Shown: positions 61,901-64,000 of the stretch, in pieces | How the letters are laid out: each line of letters opens with the position of its first letter | Numbering within the stretch: the stretch's first letter is position 1 | DNA from: Colias croceus | Taxonomy: Eukaryota > Arthropoda > Insecta > Lepidoptera > Pieridae | Length of the DNA: 64,000 nt | Assembly (NCBI RefSeq): GCF_905220415.1 | Contig: NC_059548.1 | Span: 7,194,501-7,258,500, forward strand | Direction of reading: 5' to 3' | Position numbers and translations under genes: made by a program | Notes under the pieces: model-generated | What the model saw: only the letters and a program-made list of their open reading frames with translations | Database searches by the model: none | What the model was told of the DNA's origin: nothing

Positions 61901-64000
61901 CGACAAATCGCACAAATTCTCGTCTATAAAACCTTTCTACAGCATATTTCCAGAAATACTATCTTGCATAGTAATAAAACCAAACAACAGTACAATCTTA
62001 TCAGATTCTGCTACATTATGTGACAAGAAATTCAATTTGACCTCAAATACTATCAAAACAATACGTAGAACGTGTATATCGATACAATATGTAACAATTA
62101 GTTTAGTTCTGACAAATCGACGACCCGCCGACATCCTGTAATAGATAATGAACTGCGTACCACGTACATTGGTATAACATATTCATGAGTGCTGGGTATG
62201 CAATTGGGTACCGCTAAATAAACGATATTGACATGCTTTTTATTACAGAGTTATTATTACAATTACGATGCTGAGTGCGAAATCAGGACGAAGTAGAAAT
62301 CATGTCTTTTCCGTTTAATAAAAATACTATTTATCTATAATCCAATAATATAAAATTAGTACAGCACCAATAGGATCTGAAACTATGCAACCATTTTTTG
62401 CACACAAGTTAATCTTTTTATTTTTATTCTATTTTAAGGATAAACATCGTTTCCAAATTCAATCTCGTATAATGAAACTTAATTCTAAAATAAAAATAAA
62501 CACAAACTGTGATTCAGGCGCTGTCAATCATAACTAAGTTTTTGTGTAAAAAGTTCATTCAAGCAAAAAATTATCCAAGGTAACGTTATTCTGACAGGTT
62601 CAACATACCAAGTTTTGGGACAATGAACATTATGAGTCATTTTAATAACATTATGCATTCCCATGGGTTAGGCTATCTATACCTGGACGCAGACGATATC
62701 AAGATCGCATGTATTCGATTTTGCAGTAATATTTTGATTGATTGCATTGAACTTGCAAGGACGGTAAATAAAATTCCGTCTACGGTACTTTCAACGGCTT
62801 GAGTCAATGTCTAGGCTTTATGGGTAGGTATGTTTAGAAAGGGCAAAGCACCTGTATAAATAATGAATAATATGCATGCTCATACACATTTGAAATTACC
62901 TATATAATATCATAAGTAATATAAATAAGTCGTACTTTTAACAGTTTTACTGCACTAGAATATGTATAAAAGGCAGTCATGTATCTTAAATATATACATA
63001 GAAACGAACTTGGAAGATAATATCTCTAGACTAAGAACACTGGACATTCGTGAAGATTCTCTGTTAGATAGAGCCATAATCAAATAAAAGATAAAGAGAT
63101 GTTTATGATATCCACTGATAACATGGTACCCAAAAATTGTCGACATCTAATGAAGATGGTCAAATTATTATGCAGATTCATATTGTAGACTATGTATCAT
63201 TCGAACTCTAATTTAAGTTTCTTATTATCGTCTTTTAATGTAAATGTGTAATGCATATGATAAGGAGTTTTGGATCCATTATTTTCTAAATATGAGGCGC
63301 ATGGATTACTGAACGTAAAAAAAAAACATTATTTTAAACACCATCATTTAAAAAATCATTGCAAATATTTTTAAATCAGATTAAAAAATATCGTGACCTT
63401 AAATTGAATGCAACACGCCCTGCTTACTACCGTGTAAAGGTGACAAGCATATTTAGAGCTACCGTGTTAGGGTTATGAAGCTCATTATTTTTAGTACGAC
63501 GTAAAATACTACAATAGAACAAAAGTATTTCAAATGAACTTTGTCGTAAAGAAATAAATAAAATTCTATTATTATTTATTACGTGAGAAAAATAAGATTA
63601 TTGTTTATTTATTTGGTATACTTACACCAAATACTATATACAAAATGTCTGCGTATAATATTTTATCTGAAAGGTTTGTTTAAAAATTAAATAAATTAAT
63701 GTAATTTTTACATTTAGTATACTAAACATAATTCAGAATGATTCAATAAATATAAACATATAAGAGATTAAAAACGTGTCTCAAAAATACAGAATCCGTA
63801 TTTTATCAAAAACGCAATAAATAGTACATCTGCAGCCCTGTCTCGTACCCCTCACGTATACACACGACTCACGATACAGTCCGTGACTCAGCAATCCAGA
63901 CAATTGCATCGCCCACCCGTCCATTGAATGCAATGTTTTATTTGTTAGAGAAATTAGCCTAACGCCACTCATGACCAACGGTACTGTTGAAAGCCAATCG

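Larger units (their letters stand above)
56601..64000. other. Upstream noncoding region
   Basis: AT-rich DNA upstream of the candidate MMP promoter. It has two repeat fragments (57.4 and 58.9 kb). The short open frames, such as 60430-60651 on plus and 63781-63978 on minus, show no domain or signal peptide that I recognise. I see no gene here. Confidence 0.45.

Overview
This is eukaryotic nuclear DNA, most likely from a moth or butterfly (Lepidoptera). It is about two-thirds A+T, has no long open reading frames, contains tRNA genes with internal Pol III promoters and consensus GT/AG splice sites, and is scattered with repeat types I recognise from lepidopteran genomes. These include short retroelement tails ending in GGGCGAAGCCG-type sequence followed by CTAGT, a 'CCGACTTCAAAAA' family, 'GGGTTCCGT' fragments, and many foldback MITEs. 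No bacterial, viral or CRISPR feature is visible.

The one protein-coding gene I can support runs on the minus strand and is split by very large introns. A 123-nt exon at 15155-15277 encodes 41 residues of a matrix metalloproteinase (MMP) prodomain (YLEQFGYL...EDEFRIAIKTLQ). About 38 kb upstream on the same strand, the exon at 53464-54162 carries a start codon and a signal peptide and stops at a donor in phase 0, the same phase as the MMP exon. I infer that these are the first two coding exons of one secreted or membrane-anchored MMP. A candidate noncoding first exon with a CpG-rich promoter lies at 56103-56600. The cysteine switch, catalytic zinc site and hemopexin exons are not seen and should lie beyond position 1 of the window.

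Layout: 1-15154 is the start of the next MMP intron. It holds a GC-rich, possibly divergent promoter (7440-7870), a tRNA-Lys(TTT) gene (10973-11045, minus) and several MITE/SINE copies. 15278-53463 is the giant first coding intron. It holds a near-perfect 366-bp TTAA-flanked palindrome (19468-19833), other MITEs (20.6 and 21.2 kb), SINE-like elements, a 288-bp hairpin (35462-35749), a pair of 100-bp-unit minisatellite arrays in opposite orientation (45835-46660 and 47084-47717), and a tRNA-Lys(CTT) gene (48559-48631, plus). 54163-56102 is the 5'UTR intron. 56600-64000 is AT-rich upstream DNA with a few repeat fragments.

The most interesting structures are the inverted minisatellite pair, which has the architecture of a Foldback-type element and a PHO/YY1-like core in nearly every unit, and the two long hairpins that MMP pre-mRNA would carry.
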